Shown here: piece by piece, positions 63,602-64,000 of the stretch | Numbering within the stretch: the stretch's first letter is position 1 | How the letters are laid out: each line of letters starts with the position of its first letter | Assembly: GCA_031266015.1 (NCBI GenBank) | Contig: JAISBU010000005.1 | Span: forward strand, 1 to 64,000 | Length of the DNA: 64,000 nt | DNA from: Prevotellaceae bacterium | GTDB lineage: Bacteria; Bacteroidota; Bacteroidia; Bacteroidales; UBA932 | Direction of reading: 5' to 3' | The notes under the pieces: model-generated | Told to the model about the DNA's origin: nothing | The model's database searches: none | What the model saw: only the letters and a program-made list of their open reading frames with translations | Translations under genes and position numbers: made by a program

Positions 63602-64000
63602 ATGAATTTGTACAAAAGTTTTATTTTTGCAATGTGGGTGCTAAGTGCACTTGCATTTTCATCGTGTAAAGAAGAGGAAAAAGGACAACAAGAGATACTT
63701 GAGGTTAGTCCAACACAGCTGAGTTTTGGCTCAGAAGGCGGCGCTCAAACAATTGATGTTGTAAGCAGCGGCTATTGGTCATTGTATAGTAATGGCAGCT
63801 GGTGTAGTGCCAGACCTTCTTCGGGAAGCGGCAATGCTTCAATTACCGTAACTGCAAGCAACAATACATCTACTAGCCAGCGAAACGCGAGTATAGGCCT
63901 ATCATCTTCTTCAAAATCAGCTACAGTAAATGTTACTCAAGCAGGCTCTACCTCCAATAATGGCGGTGGAAATGATGGAACACTCTCAGCGCCCACAGGC
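63602..64000 (+). CDS. BACON-domain lipoprotein, 3' end outside window
   Basis: 133 residues visible, still open at the window end. N terminus NLYKSFIFAMWVLSALAFSS followed by C and KEEE: a lipoprotein signal peptide with lipidated Cys at residue 21. Residues about 32-112 form a BACON domain (LEVSPTQLSFGSEGGAQTID, SGYWSLYSNGSWCSARPSSG, ATVNVTQAGS). A Gly/Asn/Ser linker follows. BACON domains are surface modules in Bacteroidetes glycan- or protein-binding lipoproteins; the C-terminal domain that would reveal the role is outside the window. Confidence 0.85.
   Translation, partial: MNLYKSFIFAMWVLSALAFSSCKEEEKGQQEILEVSPTQLSFGSEGGAQTIDVVSSGYWSLYSNGSWCSARPSSGSGNASITVTASNNTSTSQRNASIGLSSSSKSATVNVTQAGSTSNNGGGNDGTLSAPTG

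Noticed and set aside
1..64000. tRNA or rRNA genes and CRISPR arrays
   Set aside because: None was recognised by eye on either strand in the gaps inspected.

Overview
The window reads as a chromosome segment of an anaerobic Bacteroidetes, most likely of the order Bacteroidales. Evidence: PorP/SprF and PD40-OmpA proteins of the type IX secretion (T9SS) setting, a T9SS C-terminal sorting tail, FISUMP and BACON domain surface proteins, a Rho factor with a long low-complexity insert, and many promoters of the Bacteroidetes type (TTTG ... about 20 nt ... TAnnTTTG). Energy metabolism is sodium-centred: a complete Na+-translocating NADH:quinone reductase operon (nqrABCDEF) and a methylmalonyl-CoA epimerase plus Na+-pumping decarboxylase cluster of the succinate-propionate route.

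Layout. 1-2.5 kb: two FISUMP-domain surface proteins, the first cut by the window edge. 2.6-3.2 kb: dispersed palindromic repeats. 3.2-12.9 kb, minus strand: PD40/OmpA protein, PorP/SprF protein, then the nqr operon. 13.4-15.1 kb: rho. 15.3-16.05 kb: an IS1-family-like element whose transposase changes frame at an A8 run. 16.8-34.6 kb: an AT-rich, foreign-looking island (see below). 34.6-35.7 kb: the 3' stump of an RND efflux pump gene and a decayed tyrosine recombinase. 36-64 kb: housekeeping genes: recQ, methylmalonyl-CoA cluster, a GH3/beta-lactamase-fold exoenzyme, yigZ-pyrB-pyrI, gpmA, an HI0933 flavoprotein, a 2-hydroxyacyl-CoA dehydratase activase/dehydratase pair split around a secreted nuclease-like gene, ndk, a large ABCG-like transporter, aroB, aroD, a candidate rod-shaped RNA and a BACON lipoprotein cut by the window end.

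The island is the standout. It holds five consecutive two-gene modules. Each first gene has an almost identical double-glycine leader of about 27 residues and, in most copies, an acidic Gln-rich linker, followed by an unrelated C-terminal cargo domain: a CHAP/NlpC-P60-like amidase, two papain/C39-like cysteine peptidases, a DUF6973-like domain and an unrecognised domain. Each second gene encodes a secreted or lipid-anchored protein that fits a periplasmic immunity protein. Then comes a seven-gene run with overlapping or nearly touching genes: nucleotidyltransferase, C39-peptidase ABC exporter (PCAT), HlyD adaptor, a CxxC protein, a T4 Rnl1-type RNA ligase-like protein, a Nudix-RNA ligase fusion and a TolC-type outer-membrane channel. 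My reading is a type I secretion system that clips and exports whole effector enzymes, not small bacteriocins, with a multi-cassette toxin/immunity array.

Two of the five cassettes have lost their normal start (a nonsense codon in one, a one-base loss in an A run in the other) while the rest of the reading frame is intact. They could be silent donor cassettes, phase-variable genes or early decay. The role of the RNA ligase-like, Nudix and nucleotidyltransferase genes inside an export operon is unexplained and is the most novel part of the window.
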